Notes: generated by a model not told the origin, from the sequence alone. A stretch of 64,000 bases of DNA from JBEVJK01 sp963791325 (GCA_963791325.1 CAWBRU010000002.1:186001-250000); one strand, 5' to 3'; positions 1-8,932 are shown, numbered from the stretch's first letter. Translations and numbers: made by a program.

Positions 1-1
1 A

Positions 2-178
2 CGATTTAACGCCGCGCCAGACGCAACGGCAAAACTCGTCGAGTTCAAAGCGATACCGGACAGCTACAAGAAGCGGCAGTTCGTGGAGGCCGGCGGCTGG
101 GCGACCATGCCTGGACAGACGACGCCCGACAAGCTCGGCGTGCAAGGCTGTGTCACCACTCTCGCCTCGTCCTCTTAA
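2..178 (+). CDS. C-terminal end of an unidentified protein (cut by window edge)
   Basis: An open frame enters from the left edge and ends at TAA 176-178. The 58 visible residues end in GCVTTLASSS and contain a plausible charged and aromatic mix (EFKAIPDSYKKRQFVEAGGW). No start is inside the window, so only the tail is seen. I do not recognise the family. It lies at the distal side of the island that borders tRNA-Ala, so it may be an island gene. That this is coding is inferred from composition only. Confidence 0.4.
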   Translation, partial: RFNAAPDATAKLVEFKAIPDSYKKRQFVEAGGWATMPGQTTPDKLGVQGCVTTLASSS

Positions 179-244
179 ATGCGATCGCGCTACGGGTGAG
201 TACCCGCAGCGCTCCATTTCAATTCATCAGCCAGGAGCAAAAAG

Positions 245-415
245 ATGATTTCTTATGCTCGGAAGACCCATACCAACAAGCCGCTTCCCGCGCAGGTTCT
301 AGACAATCGCTTCGAGCAGATCCGCCGGCAAGCAGCTGAAAGGCACTGGCGGTCCGACACGGACAGCACCCTTCGCCGCTCGCGACAGGCGGTCAAGGAC
401 AATCGAATCCTTTGA
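245..415 (+). CDS. Small hypothetical protein, 56 aa
   Basis: ATG 245 is preceded by a good Shine-Dalgarno sequence (AGGAG at 232-236, eight bases before the ATG), and the frame closes at TGA 413-415. The product is basic and polar (many Arg, Lys and Gln) with no signal peptide or membrane segment, and ends KDNRIL. I do not recognise it. The ribosome-binding site is the main argument for translation; length and lack of a family leave it uncertain. A second open frame (303-821) overlaps its 3' half in another phase, so the two could also be pieces of one frameshifted gene. Confidence 0.4.
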   Translation: MISYARKTHTNKPLPAQVLDNRFEQIRRQAAERHWRSDTDSTLRRSRQAVKDNRIL

Positions 416-503
416 AATTCGTCGCACACCCCATGCGCTCGGCGCATCCACAGCCTGCGACCAGCTGTTCCTGTCTAGGCCCGAGACCAATTTAGAAAAC
501 GCG

Positions 504-821
504 GTGTCTACAGCTTCTGTCTCCCACAAGCGTCTGTCGTCGACTGCCATGGCGATGTCGGAGCGCGTGCTCAAAAAGATGTGCGAGGAGAACTCACTGC
601 CCGACCAGAGCATCGATGTGGAACCTGTGGCCACCCTGTTGTTGCGAGAGTTTCACCAGGGAGTGCATGAGGAGGCTGATCTCCTGACCAATTTTGTTGG
701 CGAGGTGCGCCCAAATTCACAATTGCGAAAAGTCAAAACTAAGGCCCCGGACAGCGACGGATTGGACGTGTGGGCAGATGATGGTGGTGCAGCCGCGGTG
801 CCTCGAGAACGTCCTACATGA
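504..821 (+). CDS. Hypothetical protein, about 105 aa
   Basis: An open frame with GTG at 504, or ATG at 549 or 555, running to TGA 819-821. The middle (residues 18-70) is acidic and helical looking (SERVLKKMCEENSLPDQSID), which is more protein-like than the competing antisense frame. The phase is open back to 303 without an ATG, so the start is unknown. No family recognised. The gene sits among other unknown island ORFs and may be a degraded or lineage-specific gene. Confidence 0.3.
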   Translation: MSTASVSHKRLSSTAMAMSERVLKKMCEENSLPDQSIDVEPVATLLLREFHQGVHEEADLLTNFVGEVRPNSQLRKVKTKAPDSDGLDVWADDGGAAAVPRERPT

Positions 822-936
822 CGGTGGTCACCAACAATGAACAATTGGCGACGCCTTCATTGTACTGGGACCACTTCCCTAACAGGCCAGCCGAGGTCGC
901 GGGATTTGGGTGCTCCGGCCATGAGCGCCTCCGACC

Positions 937-1638
937 ATGATCACGGAAATGGAAATTACTCGAGAAATTGCCGCTAAGGTTCTTGAGGTTGTGGACGCTG
1001 GCCTCGTGTCCGGCGTCGGCAATCCGGTCCCCGGTCAAATGTGTGTTGAAGCTGCGGTCTGCTATGCCATGGGCCTGCCGCATGGTGACGATCCGTATAC
1101 TGTCTCAACGGTCTTGCGAGCACTAAAAATTAGATTGAACGATAGCACTTGGTCGTCGGCTCGGTCGCGAGCGACTGGACTGCGGCGTCTCGCTGTCGCG
1201 CAGCTCGGTAGCCAGGGGGTGCTCGACGACGCTGAGTTTGGCCGTCGTGTGGTCGAGCTCGCCATCCGCAAACAGGTTCCCATCGCTCTGCGGGCAGCAG
1301 CCAAAATGCATCCGAGCAAGAAACAGAGGGCCAAGCTGCTGGCAGCCGCCGCTACGTGCGAGAGACAAGGCACGCGACAGGCTGCCGATGACGCCGCCCA
1401 CACCGCCGCTGACGCCGCTGCCTACACGGCCGCTGACGTGGCTGCCGACGCCGCCTACGCCGCCTACGCTAGCGCAGCCTATGGCGATATCGATTACGCC
1501 GCCTACGCTGCCGAGGCTGCCGCTGACATGCGGAATGACCGGAGCCTGAGTGAGTTTGCAGAAGACATCGTCCAGATCCTCAGCGACATGAACGCCCCCG
1601 GATGCGTTTGGCTGAATCTAACGGATGCCAAACCATAA
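937..1638 (+). CDS. Ala-rich repeat protein of unknown function
   Basis: A 233-residue protein in three parts. The N-terminal helical part (about 1-140) includes a basic stretch (KMHPSKKQRAKLLAAAATC). A low-complexity region (about 148-198) is built from AADAA and AAYAA units rich in Ala, Asp and Tyr. The unique tail resembles the ends of other alphaproteobacterial and phage-associated Ala-repeat proteins (EDIVQILSDMNAPGCVWL). I recall such proteins as common near prophages in rhizobia, but no function is established. There is no signal peptide. An upstream ATG at 937 begins MITEMEIT; ATG 949 is an alternative start. It is transcribed in the same direction as its neighbours. Confidence 0.7.
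   Translation: MITEMEITREIAAKVLEVVDAGLVSGVGNPVPGQMCVEAAVCYAMGLPHGDDPYTVSTVLRALKIRLNDSTWSSARSRATGLRRLAVAQLGSQGVLDDAEFGRRVVELAIRKQVPIALRAAAKMHPSKKQRAKLLAAAATCERQGTRQAADDAAHTAADAAAYTAADVAADAAYAAYASAAYGDIDYAAYAAEAAADMRNDRSLSEFAEDIVQILSDMNAPGCVWLNLTDAKP
1380..1530 (+). repeat. Degenerate trinucleotide-type coding repeat (Ala/Asp/Tyr)
   Basis: Inside the Ala-rich gene the DNA repeats the words gccgctgacgcc and gcctacgcc in imperfect tandem. It encodes about 50 residues of alternating Ala with Asp or Tyr at roughly five-residue spacing. Such tracts can expand or contract by slippage. Confidence 0.7.
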
Positions 1639-1858
1639 GCCGCCAGCGCTCGTTTGAGCAGGTTGCATTGGGTCTGCAACGTTGAAGCATTTGGCAATCT
1701 GGGCCGATGTGCCCGACCACGTGTCAACGATGCTCACCGCGGGCTATCCCGTCCCGGCGCGGGTATGAGCGCGTATGCGGGGCGCGATTTATCCGAAGAG
1801 GCGTGCCGATTTCGCAGAACATTTCGACCCTGTGTTCGTTGTCAAGCAGGAGCTTACT

Positions 1859-2278
1859 ATGAACAGGCACAAAATCGACGTTCTTCCAAAGAAGGTGAAG
1901 AGGTTCTTTGACGAGCTTCCCTCTCTGAGCGAGCCGCGGCCCCTGCAGGAGCAGGAGCGCCGCAACGAGTTCACGCTGGAAACTCTCCAACGGTCCCGAG
2001 CGCTCCAGCGGCCGCCTGTTCTTGAAGCAGGGCCGCTCGCGTTGCTGGCCAGCCTTGTAGACTACCGCGGAGACGCCAGCATCGACCTTCTGCAGCGAGC
2101 GACTGGGCAATCAGACAAGGCGATGCAGCGAAGTGTGAAGTCGTTGGAAGAGAAGGGCGTGCTCGAACTCTACGTTGATGAGGAGACTGGCATAGAGGGA
2201 GCGATGATTACGGCTAAAGGCGTTGGCGTGTGGGGCTACTTCCAAATCTGGGAGAAGACACCCGAGCAGAGGCTGTAG
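1859..2278 (+). CDS. Winged-helix (MarR-like) putative DNA-binding protein, 139 aa
   Basis: ATG 1859 is chosen because AGGAG at 1848-1852 lies six bases upstream. An ATG at 1775 in the same frame has no such site. After a charged N-terminal region, residues about 65-125 read like a winged helix: a helix (ALLASLVDYRGDASIDLLQR), a recognition-type helix (ATGQSDKAMQRSVKSLEEKG) and a wing with ELYVDEETGIEGAMITAKG. This resembles MarR or phage/plasmid HTH proteins, so a transcriptional role inside the island is the best guess. No target is evident. Fold assignment is from pattern only. Confidence 0.6.
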   Translation: MNRHKIDVLPKKVKRFFDELPSLSEPRPLQEQERRNEFTLETLQRSRALQRPPVLEAGPLALLASLVDYRGDASIDLLQRATGQSDKAMQRSVKSLEEKGVLELYVDEETGIEGAMITAKGVGVWGYFQIWEKTPEQRL

Positions 2279-2597
2279 CCTAGGGCCCGTGTCGACCGCG
2301 CTCGCAGGCAGGCATTGGACCTATCGGGGCTGCCCCGACCATGGGAACCTCTCCTTGATCGACCGGGCCTCGATGCTGAGCCCGACGATTTGATCAATGG
2401 CTCCTTGCTGGCCGCGTAAGCAACTTGGGGATTTTAGGACTATCATGCCACTGTGCCGTGCTCGCCAGCCAAATTCGCGGAGATAACGCAAAATTGCTCC
2501 CGGCGGTCGCATCGCGCAATGTGCTTCAACCAGAAAGGGCGGTCACCCCAAGCGGCTGGGCAGGGACCCGGTTTTAGGCGATACTGGAGACTCCGAA
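2279..2597. other. Intergenic stretch without a recognisable gene
   Basis: About 320 bases between the winged-helix gene and the FMN-binding gene. Short open frames on both strands have no ribosome-binding site or protein-like composition. The only functional element I can point to is GGAG near 2588, just upstream of ATG 2598, the ribosome-binding site of the next gene. Confidence 0.5.
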
Positions 2598-3047
2598 ATG
2601 ATCATTCGAGAAATGACGCGGGACGAGTGCATTGCCCTCATCTCGAAGAGCCGGGTTGCGCACCTGGCTTGCGCCTCCAATGATCAGCCCTATGTCGTCC
2701 CCATTCACTACGCGTTCGCCGACAACCATCTCTACAGCTTCTCCATGCCGGGCCAAAAGATCGACTGGATGCGCCTGAACCCCAAGGTCTGCCTGCAAAT
2801 TGATCTGTTCGGTGGGCACGGGGAGTGGACATGCGCTGTCGTCTACGGAACGTTCGAGGACTTGCCGGACCGCGTGGGTTGGAAGCATCAACGAGAGCAC
2901 GCCTGGTCACTGCTCGAGCAGCATGCGAACTGGTGGGAACCGGGCAGCCTCAAGCCGATCGCCGGGCCCTCGCCCGCATCGGGGTCCCACCTTTTCTATC
3001 GAGTGAAACTCGAGTCCGTGACCGGACGACGGGCGATGGCCGAGTGA
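2598..3047 (+). CDS. Pyridoxamine 5'-phosphate oxidase-like FMN-binding protein
   Basis: 149 residues with the split-barrel pattern of the pyridoxamine-oxidase-like (NimA-type) flavin proteins. These include an N-terminal helix (MTRDECIALISKSRVAHLAC), the strand pair around QPYVVPIHYAFADNHLYSFS, and the buried GQKIDWMRLNPKVCLQID segment that in relatives contacts FMN. Proteins of this group bind FMN or F420 and reduce small substrates; the substrate here cannot be told from sequence. A GGAG element about nine bases before ATG supports the start. Relatives often sit in oxygen-limitation clusters with acetate kinase and cation ATPases, which fits the next two genes, but that link is inference. 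Confidence 0.85.
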   Translation: MIIREMTRDECIALISKSRVAHLACASNDQPYVVPIHYAFADNHLYSFSMPGQKIDWMRLNPKVCLQIDLFGGHGEWTCAVVYGTFEDLPDRVGWKHQREHAWSLLEQHANWWEPGSLKPIAGPSPASGSHLFYRVKLESVTGRRAMAE

Positions 3048-3199
3048 CGGCCTCGGGCGGCGTCCGCTATCGCTGGCGATCGCCGGATAAGATTTAGCGC
3101 CAACGACTGCAGGCTCGGCGCTATCTGGCTGAACAACGGCTTTCAAACGATGTCCGGCTAGCATGACGATATGTTCGTCGACGCCGATGAGCGGCACGG

Positions 3200-5776
3200 T
3201 CATCGGGCTGAGGGAGCCATACGAGTCTTTACAGCCAAAGGCTTTAACAGTTCCGCCGATACAAGGTAGAGGGCCACGACGACGGCGATGCCTGCAAGTA
3301 TCGACGCGGAAGGTGCTTCAAAGCCAAACCAGGTTCCGACAGGCGTGAAAGGCAGCACCATGGCAACGACAACTGCCACAAGTGAGGACGCCGCCAGAGG
3401 AAGACCGGGAAGATCCAGCCAGGGCCGGCCATTGGTGCGAATGATGAAGATGACGAGTATTTGCGTCGCCATAGATTCAAGAAACCAGGCCGTCCTGAAC
3501 TCCGCTGGAGATGCGTGAAATATCAACAACAGCGCTGCGAAGGTCAGGAGATCGAACAAAGAGGAGAGAGGCCCCATGATTCCGGCGAACCGCATCAGGC
3601 CACGCATATCCCAGACTTGGGGCAGCGCCGTGGCTTCCGCACGAACGCCGTCAAATGGAATGCCAAGCTCTGACAAATCATATAGCAGGTTGTTCAAGAG
3701 GATTTGTGTGGGCAGCATCGGAAGAAATGGCAGCGCCATGGCAGCAACGGCCATCGATAACATGTTGCCGAAATTCGAACTGGCGCCCATGCGTATGTAT
3801 TTGAGGATGTTGGCGAAGGTCCGCCGACCTTCCTCAACGCCGTCAGCGACCACTTCAAGATCGGATGCCAAAAGGATCATGTCGGCGGCGGCTTGCGCCA
3901 CTCCGGTTGCACCATCGACCGAAAGGCCAATATCCGAGACCTTCAACGCTGGTGCGTCATTGATGCCGTCACCCAGGTAGCCGACGATTGAACCTTTGGC
4001 CTGGAGCGCCTTGACGATCCGGGATTTCTGGTCCGGCGCCAGCCGTCCGAAGGCGTCGACCGATTGCACTTGAACTGCGAGTGCTTCATCGCTGAGCGAC
4101 ACGATATCTGTGCCGGATAGAATCTTTGCTGCCCTCAGGCCGACAAGCCCTGCGAGGCGCTTTACCACGACGGGATCGTCTCCAGACAAGATTTTTAGCC
4201 TGACACCAGAATTGGCAAGCCGGGCAATCGCGGCCTTGGCGGTCGGCTTGGGAGGGTCGGCGAAGGCACAAAGCCCCTCGAAAACGAGGTTCTCTTCGTC
4301 ATTTGATCCCACTTCATGGGTCGATCCCGACCATGGTCGCGAGGCCACGGCAATGGTTCTCAAACCGTCTCCCGCTAGGGCATGAACGCATTCCATCGCC
4401 TGGGTTCGCTCGAGCTCTCCAATCGCGGCGGACATGCCCCCCGCTCGCTGCGCTGAGCAAAGCGCTAAGACTGCCTCCGGGGCGCCCTTTACGATCAGCA
4501 ATGGGCCTTCGGGACCGACCGCCAGCACTGAGCCGAGCCGACGGCTGAAATCGAAGGCGTGCCGCCCAGCTAGTGTCCACCCTTGGGACGAGTCGGGAGT
4601 GCCTTTTACCAGCGCCGCGTCGAGCGAACCACGATCTCCGCCAAGAACGGCTGCGATGGCTCCCAGCGATGCTGCCCGGGGATTTTCGGCGCCAGCCGCG
4701 TCTAGACTGCGCGCGAGCAAAATTTCTGCCGAAGTCAGCGTGCCCGTCTTGTCGGTGCACAACACCGTCATGGCGCCGAGGTCATGGATCGAGGCAAGTC
4801 GTTTGACGATGACCTTGCGTCGTGCCATCCGGACCGCACCACTTGACAAGGTGACGGTCGTGATCATCGGCAACAGCTCGGGAGTCAGTCCAACGGCAAG
4901 CGCCACCGCGAACATTGCTGAGTCTAACACTGACCGGCCAAGCAGTACTCGGGTGGCAAGTACCACAACCACCAGGGCGAGGCTCAGCCGCGCGATGACG
5001 AGGCCGAACTGATGCAGATCACGCTGGAAGGGTGATGACGCTCCAGCCTCTGCCAGTGCGGATGCTGCGGCGCCGAACACAGTAGACCGGCCAACTCCGA
5101 CGACGAGCCCTATCGCCTCTCCGGTCTGAGTAACTGCACCGCGAAAGAGTGCGTTCGAGGCTTCGCCGGGGCTTGTTGCAGTGACTTCGCCCGGACGCTT
5201 TTCGACTGAATAGGGCTCACCAGTCAGGGCTGCTTCGCCAGCGGTGCAGGCCGTGCTGTCCAGGATGAGCGCGTCGGCAGGAATGATGTCGCCGGCTCGC
5301 ACGCGCATGACGTCGCCCGGCACGACTTTCTCGACCTCTATTTGACGAAAGACGCCATCACGTTTGACCTCGGCCTTGAGTGCCACAGAATGCCGCAGGA
5401 CTTCAGCCGCCTTGGCGGCCCGCCCTTCCTGTACAGTATCCAGTCCGATTGAAAGCGTTAGGATCGCAACTATGATCCCACCTCCGATCGCATCCCCGGT
5501 CAGCAGCGAAACTATCCCTGCCACCAGAAGGACCAACGAAAGCGGCTCGAGAATGCGACGCAGGATTGCCCGCCACAGACCATCATCCTTTGTCGCCGCA
5601 TCGCTGTTGGGGCCGTATCGCGCTAGCCTAGCTTGAGCATCCGCCGAAGTTAGTCCCTCGCTACCGCAGTCGAGCGCCGCATAGAGGAAGTCCGGCGTGC
5701 GAGTCCAGAATGCAACGACGTTGTCGGGCAGCGTTCCCGGGTCAGGTTTGTTCGCAAGACTGGCTGTCGAAAACAT
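3200..5776 (-). CDS. mgtA: Mg2+-importing P-type ATPase (MgtA/MgtB-like)
   Basis: 858 residues, close to the roughly 900 usual for MgtA. In order it has an N-terminal cation-ATPase domain; the actuator domain with LTGEPYSVEK; membrane segment M4 with the MgtA-type GLTPELLPMI; the phosphorylation motif DKTGTLT near residue 345; the hinge GDGINDAPALK near residue 600; and a C-terminal bundle of membrane helices. It would drive inward Mg2+ transport across the inner membrane using ATP. The ATG at 5776 overlaps the stop of the upstream acetate kinase remnant as TGATG, so the two are translationally coupled. A TTG one codon upstream is possible but less likely. Substrate is inferred from family; other P3-type cations are not excluded. 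Confidence 0.9.
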   Translation of the reverse strand: MFSTASLANKPDPGTLPDNVVAFWTRTPDFLYAALDCGSEGLTSADAQARLARYGPNSDAATKDDGLWRAILRRILEPLSLVLLVAGIVSLLTGDAIGGGIIVAILTLSIGLDTVQEGRAAKAAEVLRHSVALKAEVKRDGVFRQIEVEKVVPGDVMRVRAGDIIPADALILDSTACTAGEAALTGEPYSVEKRPGEVTATSPGEASNALFRGAVTQTGEAIGLVVGVGRSTVFGAAASALAEAGASSPFQRDLHQFGLVIARLSLALVVVVLATRVLLGRSVLDSAMFAVALAVGLTPELLPMITTVTLSSGAVRMARRKVIVKRLASIHDLGAMTVLCTDKTGTLTSAEILLARSLDAAGAENPRAASLGAIAAVLGGDRGSLDAALVKGTPDSSQGWTLAGRHAFDFSRRLGSVLAVGPEGPLLIVKGAPEAVLALCSAQRAGGMSAAIGELERTQAMECVHALAGDGLRTIAVASRPWSGSTHEVGSNDEENLVFEGLCAFADPPKPTAKAAIARLANSGVRLKILSGDDPVVVKRLAGLVGLRAAKILSGTDIVSLSDEALAVQVQSVDAFGRLAPDQKSRIVKALQAKGSIVGYLGDGINDAPALKVSDIGLSVDGATGVAQAAADMILLASDLEVVADGVEEGRRTFANILKYIRMGASSNFGNMLSMAVAAMALPFLPMLPTQILLNNLLYDLSELGIPFDGVRAEATALPQVWDMRGLMRFAGIMGPLSSLFDLLTFAALLLIFHASPAEFRTAWFLESMATQILVIFIIRTNGRPWLDLPGLPLAASSLVAVVVAMVLPFTPVGTWFGFEAPSASILAGIAVVVALYLVSAELLKPLAVKTRMAPSAR

Positions 5777-6183
5777 CAACGAGCCGTTGCGGCCCGTAAA
5801 ACAGGCTGGGTTTCCTTGGCGATCACGTGTTCTTTGTCGATCGGAATGACGGGGACGGCTGCGTTTACGTCGGGCGCTTCGATACGCGTCGCGCTTCCTG
5901 AATTGGCCCGTTGGTCGATAGCGACACCGAACCAGGCTCCATGGAGGCGGACGGCCTCGCGGATTTGGGGTTGGTGCTCAACGATACCTGCAGTCAAGAC
6001 GATCCCGTCGGACACGCCGAGCGTGTTGGCAATCGCCCCGGCCTCGCGGGAGATGCAAAAAGTCAATGGGGGCAACGCCTCTCGCGCGACTGGGCGGTCG
6101 TTCCCGATCAGGTCGCGGCTGTCGGCGCTGTTACCGAGAGACCAAGCAGCCCTGAGCTCTGGTATCGAGAAACCCGCAAACAT
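5776..6183 (-). pseudogene. ackA: C-terminal fragment of acetate kinase
   Basis: 135 residues matching only the last third of acetate kinase (about 400 residues in full). Recognisable pieces are SREAGAIANTLGVSDGIVLT, then AGIVEHQPQIREAV (normally GIGEH), a WFG element, and IDKEHVIA near the end. The glycine of the GIGEH loop is Val here, and the substrate-binding N-terminal domain is missing, so enzyme activity is not expected. Yet ATG 6183 has a strong ribosome site (GGGGAG, 6-7 bases away), and its stop overlaps the mgtA start. It may survive as a translated leader for mgtA. Whether the rest was lost by deletion cannot be seen here. Confidence 0.75.
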
Positions 6184-6264
6184 GAGTAGCTCCCCTAGCG
6201 GCCACCCTGGACGCTTGATGGACTAGCAGGAAGACGTTCCATCGAAGTGAGGCGGACACACCGA

Positions 6265-6280
6265 TTGATCGTACAATCAA
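6265..6280. promoter_or_regulatory. 16-bp near-perfect palindrome upstream of ackA'-mgtA
   Basis: TTGATCGTACAATCAA is symmetric except at one base pair per arm. It lies 82 bases upstream of the ackA remnant start, where an operator would be expected. The outer half-sites TTGAT and ATCAA equal FNR/FixK half-sites, but the gap is six bases instead of four, so a standard FNR dimer would not fit. A second symmetric element (GTTACAGTAAC, 6302-6312) lies just beyond. Confidence 0.5.
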
Positions 6281-6466
6281 AGATTTCTGTTATTCAAGCA
6301 CGTTACAGTAACAGAACAGAGTTGTTGGGCGTCTTACGGGAGTATTTTCCGCTGCGGTGGTTCAGTTAGGGAGATGGAAAGGGATTTCACAAAGGTGGAG
6401 GCAGGCTAATATCCTCCGGACTCCAGAGTTGGCAACGACTATCTTTGGGGGTCGCAGCGTTTCGGG

Positions 6467-6715
6467 CTAGGTCTCGGTCTTTGGGTCCTCGAAACGGCAG
6501 TAGAAGGTGCTACGGTCGGCGCTTGAGCTATCCGGGATGTTCTTCAACGTCACGGTGACAAGTTGGCTGTCCGCCTTGGCGTAGATGACCCCGTTGATGA
6601 TTGTCTCTGGATGGTCATCAGGCGCAAGGGTGAAGGCAGTCTGTCCGTCGCCGCGCGTCCATACTTCACAGCTCCGGTTGTCATAGTCACCTTCTGCCCC
6701 GAATGTCGGATCCAT
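6467..6715 (-). CDS. Hypothetical protein, 82 aa
   Basis: The frame from ATG 6715 to the stop at 6467 reads MDPTFGAEGDYDNRSCEVWT and ends CRFEDPKTET. It is acidic with alternating polar and hydrophobic residues, suggesting a small beta-rich domain. An in-frame ATG at 6859 would add 48 residues that look less natural. No family recognised. There is no clear ribosome site, so the start is uncertain. It is not obviously linked to its neighbours. Confidence 0.35.
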   Translation of the reverse strand: MDPTFGAEGDYDNRSCEVWTRGDGQTAFTLAPDDHPETIINGVIYAKADSQLVTVTLKNIPDSSSADRSTFYCRFEDPKTET

Positions 6716-7138
6716 CCTCGTCGGCGAGAGGACGAGATAGAACTCAACCAACCTCTTGTCGCCTCTGGAACGCGACCCCAAAGCTTCGGCTTTCCCTCTA
6801 GACGGGCGGGGACGAAGCAGGATTTCCTGGAGGGTAACGACAGCGCCTATAAACCTCACTCGACCAGTTACGCAACCCTCTACCTTGGGACGATTGAATT
6901 GAATTTCGTGGCGGTCGACTTCGATCCGATTGCTAGCCGTATCGTTGGGTCGAAACCCGCCAGTTATCGGTCGGCGTCTTGAACTAGCCGCATTCGACGC
7001 TGCGCTGCATCAGCGGGGCAGCAACTCTTGCAAGCCGGGTGGCCATTCAAGCGCGTCCTACGAAAGGTGTCGAATGAGGTTGGGCAATCAGCTATCTTCG
7101 TTGTCACCGATGCTAACGGGTGCATCGCCGAGGGTTCT
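6716..7138. other. Intergenic region upstream of the cyclase gene
   Basis: About 420 bases between the start of the small minus-strand ORF and the cyclase ATG at 7139. It presumably carries the cyclase promoter, but I could not identify -35/-10 elements with confidence. Part of it (up to 6859) would be coding if the minus-strand ORF starts further upstream. Nothing else is recognised. Confidence 0.4.
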
Positions 7139-8932
7139 ATGGCACTGCCACATACCGAGCGGCGGTTGTCCGCGATACTGGTTGCCGACGCCGTGGGCTA
7201 TTCGCGGCTTGTGGAGATCGACGAGCAGGGGACGTTGTCTGCCCTCAGGAACCTGCGGCACGAGGTGTTGGACCCACTCCTGGCCGACCATGGGGGACGC
7301 ATCGTCAAGCTGCTCGGGGATGGCCTGATCGCCGAATTCGGGTCGGTGGTGGGCGCTGTGAGTTGCGCGGCCGCTTGGCAGGTTAAGCTTGCCGAGGTGC
7401 AGGAGATTGTGCCGGCCGACCGCCGCATCTTGTTTCGCATCGGCATCAACCTTGGCGACATCGTGACCGAAGGCGACGATCTTTTAGGCGACGGCGTCAA
7501 CGTGGCGGCCCGCCTGGAGCAGCTCTGCCAACCTGGCGGCGTCATGATTTCGGGGACCGCCTACGACCAGCTTCATGGCAAGCTCGACATCCTTTTCGCC
7601 TATGTCGGCGAGCAGCGTCTGAAGAACATCTCGCGGCCGATCAGAGCCTACCAGATGGTGCGCGACGGGACCTCGTCCAGCTTGCCTTCGAGTTTCCACT
7701 CCGACCGGCCGGCGATAGCCGTCTTGCCTTTCGAGAACTTGAGCGGCGACCCCGAGCAGACCTATTTCAGCGACGGCATGACCGAAGAGGTGGTGACGGA
7801 GCTCTCGCGCTTCCGCGAACTCGTGGTCCTTGCCAGAGGCTCTTCCGCCTCATTCAGCGCCAAGGACCGGGACGTGCGTGAGGTCGGCCGGCAGCTCGGG
7901 GCATCCTACCTCGTCGAGGGCAGCGTTCGGCGAGCCGCGAACCGGGTACGGATTTCGGCCCAGCTGCTGGAGGCGGCAACCGGCGCGAACGTGTGGGCGG
8001 ACCGCTACGATCGGCCGACCGAGGACATCTTCGCCATCCAGGAGGAGATCGCTCAGAGCATCGTCGCCAGGGTCGCGCAACATGTGCGAGACGACAGCGG
8101 CGCGAGGGCCAGACGCCGGCAGCCCGAGGATCTTCGGGCCTACGATCTGTATATCCAAGGGAACCACCTCTCAGATGATTTGAGCCCAGAAATTCAGGCC
8201 AAGATCGAGGGCTTGTTCCGAGAAGCCCGTCGGCTCGATCCGACCTTCGCCAGAGCCTACTCAGGTCTGGCCTACATCACTATGAACCGGTCGCTCGACA
8301 GCGGAGTGCGGCCTCTTCGAACTGACGACGAAGACCAGCTGGAAGCGTTGCGGCTGTCCGAGGAGGCTCTCGTCCTCGACCCAAACGACCCCCGGATACA
8401 CATGACGCTGGGATTTACATGCCTCTACCTCCGCCAATTCGCCCGCGCCGAGCGGCATCTCGACCTTGCTCGAACGATGAACTCCAACGATGCGACGATC
8501 CAAATGGTCTGGGCATGGGCCAAAGGATGCATTGGAAAGCCGGCGGAAGGCGTGCCGGCAGCGTCGATCGCGTTCCGGCTCAATCCCCATCATCCCCGGT
8601 GGTACGAAGCTTTCCTCGGCCGCCTCTTGTACCAGCTACGACGCTATGCCGAGGCGGGGCCACTGTTGGAGTTGGGGGGCTCTCCCTCGCCCGTCAGGGA
8701 GTTACGCCACATTGGCTGGCGAGCCGCGAACTCCGCCCAGCTCGGCCATGACCAGGAGGCGCACCGCCTTGCCTGTGTGTTCGTCACCTCAGCTGCCGCA
8801 CTCTGGCGCGAAGATGAGCAAGCCGGCCCGGCCGAGTTCGTGAACTGGCTGGTCGACAGCTCGTTGCTGCAAAGCGCTGCGGACATCGACAACCTGCGGG
8901 AGGGACTGGCCCTAGCAGGCCTCCCAGCATAG
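7139..8932 (+). CDS. Adenylate/guanylate cyclase with TolB-like and TPR regions
   Basis: 597 residues from ATG 7139, which follows GAGGG at 7130; an in-frame ATG at 7028 would add 37 weak residues. Residues about 8-180 form a class III nucleotide cyclase domain (ILVADAVGYSRLVE with the metal Asp, GGRIVKLLGDGLIAEF, DGVNVAARLE). Residues about 205-340 match the TolB-like N-terminal region usual in this family (IAVLPFENLSGDPEQTYFSD). The C-terminal half is a set of TPR helices (ALVLDPNDPRIHMTLGFTCL). It is cytoplasmic, with no membrane segment. It probably makes cAMP in response to a protein or ligand sensed by the TPR part. This architecture is highly paralogous in rhizobia; the input signal is unknown. 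Confidence 0.88.
   Translation: MALPHTERRLSAILVADAVGYSRLVEIDEQGTLSALRNLRHEVLDPLLADHGGRIVKLLGDGLIAEFGSVVGAVSCAAAWQVKLAEVQEIVPADRRILFRIGINLGDIVTEGDDLLGDGVNVAARLEQLCQPGGVMISGTAYDQLHGKLDILFAYVGEQRLKNISRPIRAYQMVRDGTSSSLPSSFHSDRPAIAVLPFENLSGDPEQTYFSDGMTEEVVTELSRFRELVVLARGSSASFSAKDRDVREVGRQLGASYLVEGSVRRAANRVRISAQLLEAATGANVWADRYDRPTEDIFAIQEEIAQSIVARVAQHVRDDSGARARRRQPEDLRAYDLYIQGNHLSDDLSPEIQAKIEGLFREARRLDPTFARAYSGLAYITMNRSLDSGVRPLRTDDEDQLEALRLSEEALVLDPNDPRIHMTLGFTCLYLRQFARAERHLDLARTMNSNDATIQMVWAWAKGCIGKPAEGVPAASIAFRLNPHHPRWYEAFLGRLLYQLRRYAEAGPLLELGGSPSPVRELRHIGWRAANSAQLGHDQEAHRLACVFVTSAAALWREDEQAGPAEFVNWLVDSSLLQSAADIDNLREGLALAGLPA

Noticed and set aside
299..634. 111-codon minus-strand ORF
   Set aside because: No ribosome site or family; the overlapping plus-strand frames are somewhat more protein-like, though neither is certain.
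6265..6280. Standard FNR/FixK box
   Set aside because: Half-sites match, but the spacer is six bases, not four.
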